Source: Candidatus Methylarchaceae archaeon HK01M (lineage in GTDB: Archaea; Thermoproteota; Nitrososphaeria; Nitrososphaerales; JACAEJ01). Taken from it: a stretch of 22,038 nt of DNA. Below the pieces are notes generated by a model. That model searched no databases and was not told where the DNA came from. It worked only from the letters and a program-made list of their open reading frames with translations. Positions 14,736 to 22,038 of the stretch are shown here, piece by piece. The stretch covers positions 1-22,038 of the forward strand of contig JAKLZD010000149.1 of assembly GCA_024256245.1 (NCBI GenBank), in the 5' to 3' direction. The translations under genes were made by a program, and so were the position numbers. How positions within the stretch are numbered: position 1 is the first letter of the stretch; every line of letters begins with the position of its first letter.

Positions 14736-15884
14736 GTGCAAGAATGTAATGTAACGATGTCGTGGTGTCATTCTTTGATCCCTATCAATAGACCCTTGAT
14801 AAGCGAAGAGGAGAGAGTAGAAGTGATGAGGGTACTACATAGTGGCAGGCTTACAGATTCTAGTTTAGAGGGCGGCTTTATGGTAAAAGAGTTCGAGAAG
14901 ACTTTTGCCAACTTCGTTGGTGTTAAGTATGCAGTGGCTGTAAATTCTGGTACCTCTGCATTACTCGCTTCTCTCTTATCACTGAATGTTGGTTATGGCG
15001 ATGAGGTTCTTATGCCCTCCTTCAACTTCGTTGCAACAGCCAATGCAGTTCTTATTACAGGTGCAAGACCAGTCTTTGTGGACATCGATTTAAATGACTA
15101 CACTATCGATATAAAAGATCTTGAGAGAAAGATCAATAAAAGGTGTAAAGCTGTAATCCCTGTACATCTCTATGGCCATCCTGCCAATATGGATCCCATA
15201 ATCGAATTAGCTAGAGAGCATGATCTGGTAATATTGGAGGATGCCGCTCAATCCCTTGGCGCGTCATATAAAGGAAGGCAGACCGGTGCGATTGGGGATC
15301 TAAGTTGCTTTAGCTTCTACCCTACCAAAGTCATAACATCTGGCGAGGGCGGTGCCATAACGACTGACGATGAAGATCTGTTTGTCAAGTTGAAGATGGT
15401 TAGAAACCATGGGATAGTAAGTGATTACAACTCAGAAGTATTGGGTCTTAATTTAAGGATGCCTGAAATTGGGGCTGCTTTGATCAAGGCACAGATGAAG
15501 AGGATCAAAAGATTTTTAGAGGTGAGAAGAAAGAATGCAGAAATGCTCTCAGAATCCCTTGATGGTTTGCAAGGGATAAAGTTGCCGAGAGAGAAAGAGA
15601 GTTGCGTCCATAATTGGTATCTTTATACGATCTTTGTAGAGAAAAACCGAGATGAGGTATTGGAGAGCCTCAATAAAAGAGGAATTGGAGCCACTGCTTA
15701 TTATAAAATACCCGTGCACAGAACACATCTTTACACCAGACTTGGTTATGGCAATATATCTCTCCCCAACACTATCTTGGCATCTGAGCATGTCTTATCG
15801 CTACCAGTCCACCCAGGGATTACGGAGCAAGATCTTTCTGTTATAACTTCTTCTATTAGAGAAGTTATTAAAACTAACTTTTAA
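14736..15884 (+). CDS. DegT/DnrJ/EryC1-family sugar aminotransferase
   Basis: PLP-dependent aminotransferase that typically adds an amino group to a nucleotide-linked keto-sugar for surface glycans. The protein has 382 residues from the GTG at 14736; an ATG at 14757 gives a 375-residue form beginning MSWCHSLIPINRP. Schiff-base Lys198 is in SFYPTKVITSGEGG, Asp169 and Gln172 in LEDAAQSLGA, and NSGTSA (70-75) forms the phosphate cup. HNWYLYTI and the terminal region fit the family. It is followed 20 nt later by a Dpm1-like glycosyltransferase on the same strand, consistent with glycan assembly. The actual sugar is unknown. Members of this family that act as dehydratases lack the lysine, which is present here. 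Confidence 0.9.
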   Translation: MQECNVTMSWCHSLIPINRPLISEEERVEVMRVLHSGRLTDSSLEGGFMVKEFEKTFANFVGVKYAVAVNSGTSALLASLLSLNVGYGDEVLMPSFNFVATANAVLITGARPVFVDIDLNDYTIDIKDLERKINKRCKAVIPVHLYGHPANMDPIIELAREHDLVILEDAAQSLGASYKGRQTGAIGDLSCFSFYPTKVITSGEGGAITTDDEDLFVKLKMVRNHGIVSDYNSEVLGLNLRMPEIGAALIKAQMKRIKRFLEVRRKNAEMLSESLDGLQGIKLPREKESCVHNWYLYTIFVEKNRDEVLESLNKRGIGATAYYKIPVHRTHLYTRLGYGNISLPNTILASEHVLSLPVHPGITEQDLSVITSSIREVIKTNF

Positions 15885-15904
15885 GATTCGATGAGGGGGA
15901 TTAA

Positions 15905-16684
15905 ATGGCACGAATCGCTGTATTGATCCCAACATACAATGAACGTGATAACATCTCTCTGCTTATAGATGAAGTCTTCAACAACTTCTCTGACGGAACC
16001 CACGATGTGTACATAGTAGTCATAGACGACAATAGCTCAGATGGGACGGGGCAGATAGTGGCTAAGATTACTGAGGTCAACGATCACGTCCACCTTTTAT
16101 CTAGACCTGGAAAGTATGGATTGGGCTCAGCCTACATAGATGGCTTTAGATGGTCCGACTCAAACCTTTCCCCAGATGTCTTTGTACAGATGGATGCCGA
16201 TCTATCACATCCCCCTTACTACTTGCCAACTCTTATAAAAAAGGCTCTTGAAGGATATGATGTAATAATAGGTTCCAGATATGTCGAAGGCGGCGCGTCT
16301 GTATCATGGTCATGGTATCGTAAAGTAATAAGCAGGGGTGCAAATTCGATAGCACGTCTGATGCTTAGAATAAAGGAGAAAGATGCAACGAGTGGATTCA
16401 GGACTTTGAGCAGAAGGGCTGTCCACGCTCTATTCGACTTTGATTTAAGTAGTAAGGGCTACTCTTACCAGATCGAGAGCCTTTTCTTATACTCTTCATT
16501 TAAATTATCTATTAAGGAGGTTCCGATCTTATTTTTTGAGAGAGAAAAGGGGGAGACAAAACTCTCAATTTTGGAGATTTTGAACTTTGCCTATATGCTT
16601 ATGCTTATGAGTCTAACTAGATTCAAGGTATTAAAGCAGTTTAAGAAAATATCGAAACGTAGTAAGGGAAACTTCAAATATTAG
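15905..16684 (+). CDS. Dolichol-phosphate mannosyltransferase-like GT2
   Basis: Family 2 glycosyltransferase of the Dpm1 type, expected to move a sugar from GDP or UDP to dolichyl phosphate at the membrane. The 259 residues contain VLIPTYNERDNI (6-17), the nucleotide-binding IDDNSSDGT (40-48), the metal-binding DAD (97-99) in QMDADLSHPP, GSRYVEGG, and DATSGFR, the acceptor-side signature. A hydrophobic C-terminal stretch (YMLMLMSL) may touch the membrane, but there are no GtrA-type TM segments, so it is the soluble single-domain form. A GAGGGGG 6 nt before the ATG is a strong SD. It is paired with the DegT gene. Confidence 0.92.
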   Translation: MARIAVLIPTYNERDNISLLIDEVFNNFSDGTHDVYIVVIDDNSSDGTGQIVAKITEVNDHVHLLSRPGKYGLGSAYIDGFRWSDSNLSPDVFVQMDADLSHPPYYLPTLIKKALEGYDVIIGSRYVEGGASVSWSWYRKVISRGANSIARLMLRIKEKDATSGFRTLSRRAVHALFDFDLSSKGYSYQIESLFLYSSFKLSIKEVPILFFEREKGETKLSILEILNFAYMLMLMSLTRFKVLKQFKKISKRSKGNFKY

Positions 16685-16704
16685 TATTCTATAAAGCAAT
16701 TACC

Positions 16705-16881
16705 TTGAGCAATTCTGAGATCGAAAAAGTCTTCGGAGGGGTTGTATATGAGTGTGTCCGATGTGGCACAAAAGTTACGGCTGAGGAGCTAGCTCAACTG
16801 CCAGAAATCAAGTGCATCTGCGGGTACAGAGTACTGAAGAAGGCCAGACCTCCTATAGTAAAGCAGGTAAAAGCAGTCTGA
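16705..16881 (+). CDS. rpoP: DNA-directed RNA polymerase subunit P (RpoP/Rpb12)
   Basis: Small zinc-ribbon subunit of archaeal RNA polymerase, 58 residues. YECVRCGTKV gives the first C-x2-C knuckle and CICGYRVLKKARPPIVKQVKA gives the second plus the conserved basic tail of Rpb12. The second knuckle is C-x-C rather than C-x2-C. The start is TTG with no ATG available in frame; the first residues MSNSEIEKVFGG are less conserved and the exact start may be off by a few codons. It follows the GT2 gene by about 20 nt on the same strand. Confidence 0.9.
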   Translation: MSNSEIEKVFGGVVYECVRCGTKVTAEELAQLPEIKCICGYRVLKKARPPIVKQVKAV

Positions 16882-16884
16882 TCA

Positions 16885-17040
16885 ATGAACACCACCCTCC
16901 CGATTATATTGCCCGACTGGGTATATCCATATCAAAACTTCCCGTTATATGCCATACTTCCTTCTAGTTTTTCTGTTGGACTGGTGGGAAACATTATTTA
17001 TAGTTCATTTACAGCCCATATAACACCCGTTATAGATTAA
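16885..17040 (+). CDS. Small ORF directly after rpoP
   Basis: A 51-residue open frame starting with ATG 3 nt after the rpoP stop (TGATCAATG), ending at TAA. The sequence is hydrophobic and aromatic (IILPDWVYPYQNFPLYAIL) with no charged cluster, so it does not look like a typical cytoplasmic protein. It may be a chance ORF in AT-rich DNA or a small membrane-associated protein coupled to rpoP. Not recognised. Confidence 0.3.
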   Translation: MNTTLPIILPDWVYPYQNFPLYAILPSSFSVGLVGNIIYSSFTAHITPVID

Positions 17041-17083
17041 TCTTTGGACGATCCCCACACTTATCTTGTGTAAAAGGATTTGA

Positions 17084-18112
17084 TCATCTTTTTAGTTTAA
17101 AGTTTCTAACTTCTTCTGCAAGGACTTTTATGTTATTGATTGGCATCAAAGGTTCGATACCGCAACCTGGCTCAAGTAGATCGACACCAGCTTCAAGTGC
17201 TTTCCTTGCTATAGTTCTCACCTCATTAGGAGTTCCTTGGGTCAATGCTCCCCTTGATTCAATGTTTCCTAAGATTTTAATGTCACCTAAGATTGGTTTG
17301 ATTCGAGCGATATCAACGCTTTGCTTCACACTTATAGCGTCGAAACCGATATCAACCATCTCTGGTATGAAAGGTTCAACATCTCCACATAGATGCATGA
17401 CTCTAATCCCATCCAGACTTTTAGCAATCTTCTCCAAGGCTGGCTTAATAAGTTCTCTAAAAGCTTGGGGACCCGCTTTGTCAGGCGTCCCTAACGGTTC
17501 GCCTAAGGATACTACATCAGAGCCTGCACGATATTGCGCCTTAGCGTACTCTATAACGACCTCTGTGGCAAAATCAACGAACTTTTTAGCATCTTCTGGT
17601 TTCCTTATAGACCACATTATGAACCTCTTCGGTTCGGCTAGCTCACCAGCAAGCGAGTATGGGCCGAAGACAAAACTCGTGATAGGGAGGAGATCCCCCA
17701 CCTCTTTCCTTAAGAGATGGATAGCTTCCATTATTGCAGGGATTCTACCTCTATCAAGAAGATCAGTAGGCATTTTTAGATCCTCAGGTTTCTCAAACGA
17801 ATGACTTATCATTGCGGGTTTAAGATCATGGCGATCATACCATTTTATTTCACATCCTAAAGCTTCAGGCAATATACTGAATTCATGCCCGATGTTAACG
17901 TTTTCGAGTCCGGTTATCTTTTGACTGGCGATAGCGAGATTTGCCATTTTCTCAGGGTCTCTAAAAGCCTCAGGCCAGTATATCCCAACAGCCTCCTGAA
18001 TCTCCACCGAAACGCTTCCCCCACAGGCCCCGATGCAAGTCGCAGGCACTCTATCGACCTTTCCGCCCAATAAAGCAGCCAGAACCCTTCGTTTTGGGCT
18101 AAATTTCGCCAT
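17084..18112 (-). CDS. Methylcobamide:CoM methyltransferase homologue (MtaA/MtbA, UroD family)
   Basis: A 342-residue TIM barrel of the uroporphyrinogen decarboxylase superfamily. The zinc-binding pattern of the methylcobamide:coenzyme M methyltransferases is present: His240-x-Cys242 in VMHLCGD and Cys317 in EPGCGIEP. This spacing matches MtaA/MtbA and is absent in true UroD, which is a decarboxylase. The N-terminal arginine-rich substrate loop of UroD is also missing. It therefore probably takes a methyl group from a corrinoid protein to a thiol, CoM or otherwise. No corrinoid protein or MtaB/MtmB gene is in the window. GGGAGG 8 nt before the ATG is a strong SD, and AAATTTAAAT at about 18147-18160 is a TATA candidate. 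Confidence 0.82.
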   Translation of the reverse strand: MAKFSPKRRVLAALLGGKVDRVPATCIGACGGSVSVEIQEAVGIYWPEAFRDPEKMANLAIASQKITGLENVNIGHEFSILPEALGCEIKWYDRHDLKPAMISHSFEKPEDLKMPTDLLDRGRIPAIMEAIHLLRKEVGDLLPITSFVFGPYSLAGELAEPKRFIMWSIRKPEDAKKFVDFATEVVIEYAKAQYRAGSDVVSLGEPLGTPDKAGPQAFRELIKPALEKIAKSLDGIRVMHLCGDVEPFIPEMVDIGFDAISVKQSVDIARIKPILGDIKILGNIESRGALTQGTPNEVRTIARKALEAGVDLLEPGCGIEPLMPINNIKVLAEEVRNFKLKR

Positions 18113-18146
18113 TTACCGTGCCTCCCATTAGAGCTATTTTTTCTTG

Positions 18147-18160
18147 ATTTAAATTTTTTT
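18147..18160 (-). promoter_or_regulatory. TATA-like box of the MtaA-family gene
   Basis: The minus strand reads AAAAATTTAAATC, about 35-48 nt before the ATG. The surrounding A-rich tract suits an archaeal promoter, giving the gene its own start in addition to possible read-through from the upstream 150-residue gene. Confidence 0.4.
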
Positions 18161-18222
18161 TATTTTTTCATCTACGATATACGGTCGACTTTTGTCTTGT
18201 CTCATTTATCTTATCTTTTCAT

Positions 18223-18675
18223 CTATTGAGGAAATTCGACCTTTGGCATATCTCTTAGTAGAAGCTCCTTTCCGGCTATCAACCTTTTTTTAAGGCACCT
18301 AAGTGCCTCATAGTGGTGAAAAACCCTCTGGTTATACTCTTCAGCCTTGACTAAATCTGAGGCTTTCACTGCACCGTAAAATAGACCCTTGTACATCTTA
18401 TACCTATATGTAAGAAGTTTCATCAAGTTGTGAAGGTAGGTGATCCTCGTCTGTTTCGACCCTTTGATACATTCCTCAAGAGCAGGGGTCATATTTCTGA
18501 TGATAAACTGTTTATCTTCCCTAGATAGGGAGCCCAAGGTAGCGTTTATGACTACATCTTCAACATCTTCTGGCTTCATGCTCGAAATTTTTCTCGTAGA
18601 CCTGATAAATTCGCAATGCTTGATGGGGGTGTCTCCCCACTCTATCTCATTTATGTCTACTGCAGCTTGGCTCAT
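18223..18675 (-). CDS. Unknown 150-residue helical protein
   Basis: Not recognised. Composition is rich in charged and leucine residues with no signal peptide or membrane helix; most of residues 30-140 should be alpha-helical (EDVEDVVINATLGSLSREDKQFIIRNM, KLLTYRYKMYKGLFYG). Four cysteines or fewer and no metal-binding pair are visible. It starts with ATG and shares a divergent intergenic region of about 90 nt with the small membrane protein at 18767. It ends 110 nt before the MtaA-family gene on the same strand. Function cannot be assigned. Confidence 0.65.
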   Translation of the reverse strand: MSQAAVDINEIEWGDTPIKHCEFIRSTRKISSMKPEDVEDVVINATLGSLSREDKQFIIRNMTPALEECIKGSKQTRITYLHNLMKLLTYRYKMYKGLFYGAVKASDLVKAEEYNQRVFHHYEALRCLKKRLIAGKELLLRDMPKVEFPQ

Positions 18676-18716
18676 AGTCTCACGTATTAAAATTGATTAA
18701 TCTTTTATTTTTACTT

Positions 18717-18729
18717 TATGTATAAAAAG
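18717..18729 (+). promoter_or_regulatory. TATA box of the 49-residue gene
   Basis: TATGTATAAAAAG lies about 40-50 nt before the ATG at 18767, predicting a start near 18750. Followed by a GGAAGAAG that could act as a weak SD. Confidence 0.5.
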
Positions 18730-18766
18730 TACCACTAGTACTTACAGGAAGAAGACCAATCACCCA

Positions 18767-18916
18767 ATGAATAAGTCTCTCTTCGATGACCTTCTTAAGC
18801 TCCTAAATTCCAGAGGTTGGGAGGATATCTTAAGGGATGCTGGCAAGAACCGGCTTATTTTGGGCGTCCTTCTAATAATTTTAGGCGTTATGGGCGCTCT
18901 TAATCCTCTTTTATGA
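18767..18916 (+). CDS. Small single-pass membrane protein
   Basis: 49 residues with an amphipathic N-terminal half (SLFDDLLKLLNSRGWEDIL) and a C-terminal hydrophobic helix (RLILGVLLIILGVMGALN). It has an ATG start with a clear TATA box and an SD-like GGAAGAAG about 13 nt before it, so expression is likely. The layout (cytoplasmic amphipathic helix then tail anchor) resembles tiny membrane subunits such as SecG/Sec61-beta, but no sequence signature of that family is visible. Divergent from the 150-residue gene. Function unknown. Confidence 0.6.
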   Translation: MNKSLFDDLLKLLNSRGWEDILRDAGKNRLILGVLLIILGVMGALNPLL

Positions 18917-19012
18917 CTTCTTAAATACCCATATCACTAACTACATCCGATTAGAAATCTTTTTAATCGAGTGATTAATATTTGACTTGACAATCTCCTA
19001 TAGTTGAAACTA

Positions 19013-19654
19013 ATGATCGTAGTTAAAAAACTGGCAATTGTTAACCTACAGAGCCTTGATGTGGCAGATGACTTTACATGGAGTATCAAATCTTCTAGCG
19101 AGGAAGAAAAGATTAAGTTCAGAGAGCTTTTAAGACAAAAGCTCTCAGATGGGGGCGAAATCTTGTTAGCAGTTGAAGGGGACGAGATAGTCGGCTTTGC
19201 AGTTATCGTCGACTGGCAAGCTTTACCGAATACCAAATTTCTTGATGTAATGGAAGTTGCCAAATCTTACAGGAGCAAAGGTATCGGCTCCATGATCATG
19301 CAAAGGATGATCGAAGAATGGGATACTCTCATCGCCTTAACACCTTCATCTGAACCTGGCTTTGGGGAGAAGTTAAGAAATTTTTATCGAAGATTTGGAT
19401 TCAAGGCTATAACGAGTGATATAGTAGAACCAGTGATTATGGTGCGCATCCCAACTGACAGTGATAAGTTGAAGGAATGGGTAGAGTACCTAGAGAAGGC
19501 ACTCGACGAATACTCTTACCAAACGTACCAGATTCAGCCCATCCTTCATATATGGGGACGGCGCTACGCTCCATGGCTTAAATACACTGGCGACGTATAT
19601 CCCCCCCTTTTAAAAGAAGTTAAGGCATGTATTGAGGAGCAAGAAAAGTCTTAA
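19013..19654 (+). CDS. GNAT-family N-acetyltransferase with C-terminal extension
   Basis: Transfers an acetyl group from acetyl-CoA to an amine; substrate unknown. From the ATG at 19013 it has 213 residues; a TTG at 19004 would add three. Residues about 50-130 form the GNAT core: ILLAVEGDEIVGFAVI, then MEVAKSYRSKGIGSMIMQRM with the R-x-x-G-x-G acetyl-CoA loop, and FYRRFGFK, the usual last strand. A C-terminal part (about 150-213) with PILHIWGRRYAPWLKY and a helical tail has no assignment. An AT-rich TTAATATTTG about 28-38 nt before the ATG and absence of an SD point to a leaderless transcript. Confidence 0.8.
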   Translation: MIVVKKLAIVNLQSLDVADDFTWSIKSSSEEEKIKFRELLRQKLSDGGEILLAVEGDEIVGFAVIVDWQALPNTKFLDVMEVAKSYRSKGIGSMIMQRMIEEWDTLIALTPSSEPGFGEKLRNFYRRFGFKAITSDIVEPVIMVRIPTDSDKLKEWVEYLEKALDEYSYQTYQIQPILHIWGRRYAPWLKYTGDVYPPLLKEVKACIEEQEKS

Positions 19655-19767
19655 CATAATTCTATCAAAAAACGTAGATCTATATGGCGTAAAATGTTTA
19701 TAGAGCCCAAAGGGAGGTTTCCAAGAGTTGTTGACAGTTCTTATTCCTTATACCTTTTATAGTCCTA

Positions 19768-20298
19768 TCATTTATCTTTGGGTCGAAACCGGAAACGACT
19801 TTTAGCATAAGGACGAGCTATGAATAAAGTGATGAGCACAAAGATGATCCCTATAGCGAAAAATAGAATCATTACGATCCATGTTTGCTGAGTTACTTTA
19901 ACGCCTATCCTCGTTGTAGCTCCTTCATAATCTTTATCACCATCCCAACTTGCTGTGACTTCCCACCGCCCGATGACAGTCGGGCTGAACGTATGATGGA
20001 ACTCCCCTGAAGAAGTCAATAAAGTACAAGGTATCGTCTCTCCATACGGTGTGATATACGTCAATGTTACATTTACGTTATGAGAAGGGCAAAGCTCACC
20101 CGAACTACTATCTGTTATACAGCCGTTAACTTCAAGCGAAGAGCCTACTTCTAAAAGGTATGAAGACATATTTAGATCGATCTCTGTTTCCGCCTTAGTC
20201 GATTCGGTGGCTTCACCCAAACTAACCTCTACAAGAGGTACCATAGCAAAGAGAAGCAGGGATGTACACAGCACCCCTACCATCTTCAGAAGTTTCAT
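19768..20298 (-). CDS. Secreted, C-terminally anchored protein with an Ig-like domain
   Basis: A 176-residue extracytoplasmic protein starting at the ATG 20298 (MKLLKMVG); upstream in-frame ATG at 20319 or GTG at 20322 would add seven or eight residues, and GGAG 9 nt before 20298 favours the shorter form. Residues 1-30 are a signal peptide (VGVLCTSLLLFAMVPLVEVSLG). Residues about 40-125 are beta-rich with GSSLEVNGCITD, ITPYGETIPCTLLT and GEFHHTFSPTVIGRWEVTASWDGD, the pattern of Ig-like/bacterial surface repeats. A C-terminal membrane helix (WIVMILFFAIGIIFVLITLFI) and a basic tail anchor it. The beta-sandwich fold is inferred; the binding partner is unknown. Confidence 0.7.
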   Translation of the reverse strand: MKLLKMVGVLCTSLLLFAMVPLVEVSLGEATESTKAETEIDLNMSSYLLEVGSSLEVNGCITDSSSGELCPSHNVNVTLTYITPYGETIPCTLLTSSGEFHHTFSPTVIGRWEVTASWDGDKDYEGATTRIGVKVTQQTWIVMILFFAIGIIFVLITLFIARPYAKSRFRFRPKDK

Positions 20299-20389
20299 TA
20301 TGCTATACTCCAAAAACATCACATATATGTTTAACTAAAACCCTCAAAAAGGCCTTGATGTAGTAATGCAGGGTAGAAAGTGAATAGAA

Positions 20390-21592
20390 TTGCAAGAGCA
20401 TAAAGTCCTTATATCTTCTTCTGCTGAAGGTGATCTTGACGATTCTTTCCAAAGTCGCCTTACCCGTCAGATATCTATCTTATTGAAACTTTTAGGGTTA
20501 AAGTTCTCCCATAAAAAAACGAGGAAAAGCATCATTTTGATAGATATTGAAGACCCTGTCGTGGTCGCCGAAGCCTTATCGAAGATACCAGGTGTGGACT
20601 ATACTGCAGTGGTAAAGGTTTCACCATCAAAATATGAAGATGTTGTTGAGGAGATTACAAGGGCTGGAACGAGGTTGATCTATCCTAACGAAACCTTTAC
20701 CGTAGAGGTTGATCTAAAAGGTGATCTACCTTATAGTAGTCGAGACATCGAATTCTCAACTTGTGCAAGGATTATAGGAGAGCTCGCTGGGAAAGGCGTA
20801 AGACAAGATAGGAAAAACCCCTCAAAGGTAATTTATGCAAAGATAGAAGATGAGATAGCCTGCATATTTTATTATAAATATGATGGACCAGGGGGGAGAC
20901 CTATCGGATCGAAGGGAAAGGCGTTATGTCTCTTGTCAGACGATAATAACAGTGCTGTTGCAACATGGATGATGGCCAGACAAGGTATATTTCCTTACAT
21001 CCTATTTTTTGATACCAGACCTTATGTTAGTCAAACCTATGTGAGAAGAGTGATCACCATAGCAACTCTCCTCAGGGAGTTTTTGCCTGTTAGGAATTAT
21101 AACCTTAGTACGTTGAGGATGGGGTTTATCATCGATCTTTTAAAACAGAGCTGTTCTCCTGAGGTTGCACCTTTCATATTCAAGAGGATGGCCATACGTA
21201 TTGCATGTGCCTATGCAGACAAAGTCGGTGTGAGCACTATTGTCAGTGGGGAAGGCATAAATCAAAGTGCCTCTCAAACTTTCATTGATTCATTTAAGAT
21301 ATCTTCGACGTATAACAAGAAAGTTCTATTCCCATTGATCGGTTTAATCGATCGAGAGATCGCAGATTATTCAAGAAGAATTGGGGTTCTTAAGTTTACA
21401 AAAGAGATTGAGGAAGGGTTAAAGGGATCTAGAACCAAACCTGATAAGAGGTCTATAATCGAGGCAGAGAGCAAGTTAGAAATAGATCAACTTATCGAAG
21501 AAGCATTGAATAACGTTACTTTGATCGATCTTAAAAGCGGGTTTAATGACTTACATGGCATCCTGAACGATTACTTTAGCTCAAATGTTTGA
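20390..21592 (+). CDS. ThiI-like THUMP protein with degenerate PP-loop
   Basis: Homologue of the tRNA 4-thiouridine/thiamine sulfurtransferase ThiI. The 400 residues have a ferredoxin-like N-terminal part and THUMP domain (about 1-165), then GRPIGSKGKALCLLS leading to the ATP site. The canonical PP-loop S-G-G-x-D-S is here SDDNNS (183-188): both glycines are aspartate and the aspartate is asparagine. The later SGEGINQSASQT (286-297) keeps the shape of the usual GE-x-LGQVASQT. The tail has no CC pair as in many ThiI proteins and no rhodanese domain. Start is TTG after a stop; no ATG is available. The fold is clear, but sulfur transfer looks unlikely, so it may only bind RNA or act on another step. 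A gene name is withheld. Confidence 0.72.
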   Translation: MQEHKVLISSSAEGDLDDSFQSRLTRQISILLKLLGLKFSHKKTRKSIILIDIEDPVVVAEALSKIPGVDYTAVVKVSPSKYEDVVEEITRAGTRLIYPNETFTVEVDLKGDLPYSSRDIEFSTCARIIGELAGKGVRQDRKNPSKVIYAKIEDEIACIFYYKYDGPGGRPIGSKGKALCLLSDDNNSAVATWMMARQGIFPYILFFDTRPYVSQTYVRRVITIATLLREFLPVRNYNLSTLRMGFIIDLLKQSCSPEVAPFIFKRMAIRIACAYADKVGVSTIVSGEGINQSASQTFIDSFKISSTYNKKVLFPLIGLIDREIADYSRRIGVLKFTKEIEEGLKGSRTKPDKRSIIEAESKLEIDQLIEEALNNVTLIDLKSGFNDLHGILNDYFSSNV

Positions 21593-22038
21593 GATAGTGA
21601 AAACTCTGAAAGTGCAATTTTACATTAAGTCGTATTCAACTATACATAAAGATACCATCCCTTTAATTAATCAAACTTATATGCCATTTTGATTTATAGG
21701 TATCGACAAGCAATGAAGAGATAGCCCTGGCGATCGATGAGCTAGATCTTGAGTTCTGAGCTTGTACATAGGCTAACTCATATACTCCCTTTTGCATACC
21801 CTTGGTGATGTCTATAATAAAGTTGCAGAAGTGCATAGACCGCCTCAACGTCGTATCGGGGCACAACCGGGAAAGGATATTGAAGTTTGAAAAGATTACA
21901 TGCATATTTGGGGTTGTAACTTAACATTATCCTTAATCGGTCACTTATGAATATGTTACATATTAAAAGTAAAATCTTACCTAAACTTGATGTGTAATAA
22001 ATGAATTCTTAAATAATTATACATAAATAAAGTGGAAT
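21593..22038. other. Terminal intergenic stretch
   Basis: After the ThiI-like gene there is no convincing gene to the window end. The stretch holds the weak minus ORF at 21663-21905, around a less AT-rich patch at about 21840-21875. I saw no tRNA, CRISPR or insertion-sequence signal. An RNA gene cannot be excluded. Confidence 0.5.
21663..21905 (-). CDS. Weak 80-residue ORF
   Basis: An open frame on the minus strand with ATG start and no recognisable family. The C-terminal half (KGMQKGVYELAYVQAQNSRSS and ARAISSLLVDTYKS) has a protein-like codon pattern, whereas the N-terminal part does not. It may start at the internal ATG giving MHFCNFIIDITKG. No strong SD or TATA is seen. It could equally be a remnant or chance. 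Confidence 0.3.
   Translation of the reverse strand: MHVIFSNFNILSRLCPDTTLRRSMHFCNFIIDITKGMQKGVYELAYVQAQNSRSSSSIARAISSLLVDTYKSKWHISLIN

Noticed and set aside
17130..17804. 224-codon plus-strand open frame
   Set aside because: It lies entirely opposite the MtaA-family gene, has no family resemblance, and the minus-strand frame has clear zinc-site motifs and an SD. It is a codon-bias shadow.
21740..21800. C/D-box-like motifs (TCGATGA ... CTGA)
   Set aside because: The C box has a mismatch and the second C'/D pair is at wrong spacing, so a C/D sRNA is not supported.

Overview
The window reads as archaeal DNA from an AT-rich genome. The evidence is a compact archaeal-type TyrRS, an aIF1/SUI1 factor with an N-terminal Cys cluster, an RpoP/Rpb12 zinc ribbon, a Dpm1-type glycosyltransferase, TATA-box promoters about 25-30 nt ahead of starts, and frequent GTG/TTG starts. 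I would place it in the TACK group (Bathyarchaeia or Nitrososphaeria-like lineages), but the sequence alone does not fix the phylum.

Layout. (1) 9-2286, minus strand: a FixX-like ferredoxin, then EtfB and EtfA, an electron-transfer flavoprotein set of the electron-bifurcating type. A perfect 12-bp inverted repeat lies upstream of etfB. (2) 2340-10040, minus strand: a nearly complete histidine operon in the order hisG-hisD-hisC-HAD-hisB-hisH-hisA-hisF-hisI. Most junctions are 4-nt overlaps or short gaps. No hisE and no classical histidinol-phosphatase are present. The HAD phosphatase between hisC and hisB is the obvious candidate for the latter. The hisD frame has no ATG, GTG or TTG at its natural N-terminus; an ATA placed exactly where ATG is expected gives a full-length protein. 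(3) 10227-10758, minus: aIF1 and a small zinc-ribbon protein. (4) 10908-12239, minus: a DRE-TIM metallolyase-fold protein resembling (Re)-citrate synthase. (5) 12240-12932: a long intergenic stretch with two doubtful small ORFs. (6) 12933-16881: TyrRS, a four-TM protein on the minus strand, a DegT-type aminotransferase, a Dpm1-like GT2 and RpoP. (7) 17084-18675, minus: a methylcobamide:CoM methyltransferase homologue (MtaA/MtbA family) preceded by an unknown helical protein. (8) 18767-21592: a 49-aa membrane protein, a GNAT acetyltransferase, a secreted/anchored beta-sandwich-like protein (minus), and a ThiI-like THUMP protein whose ATP-binding PP-loop is degenerate. (9) 21593-22038: mostly intergenic, with one weak minus-strand ORF.

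How they fit together: the window carries amino-acid biosynthesis (histidine; possibly citrate toward glutamate), flavin-based electron transfer and corrinoid methyl transfer, which suggests an anaerobic archaeon. Several housekeeping information-processing genes are interspersed. The points most worth checking are the ATA start of hisD, the HAD histidinol-phosphatase candidate, the inactive-looking ThiI paralogue, the (Re)-citrate synthase-like enzyme and the palindrome before etfB.
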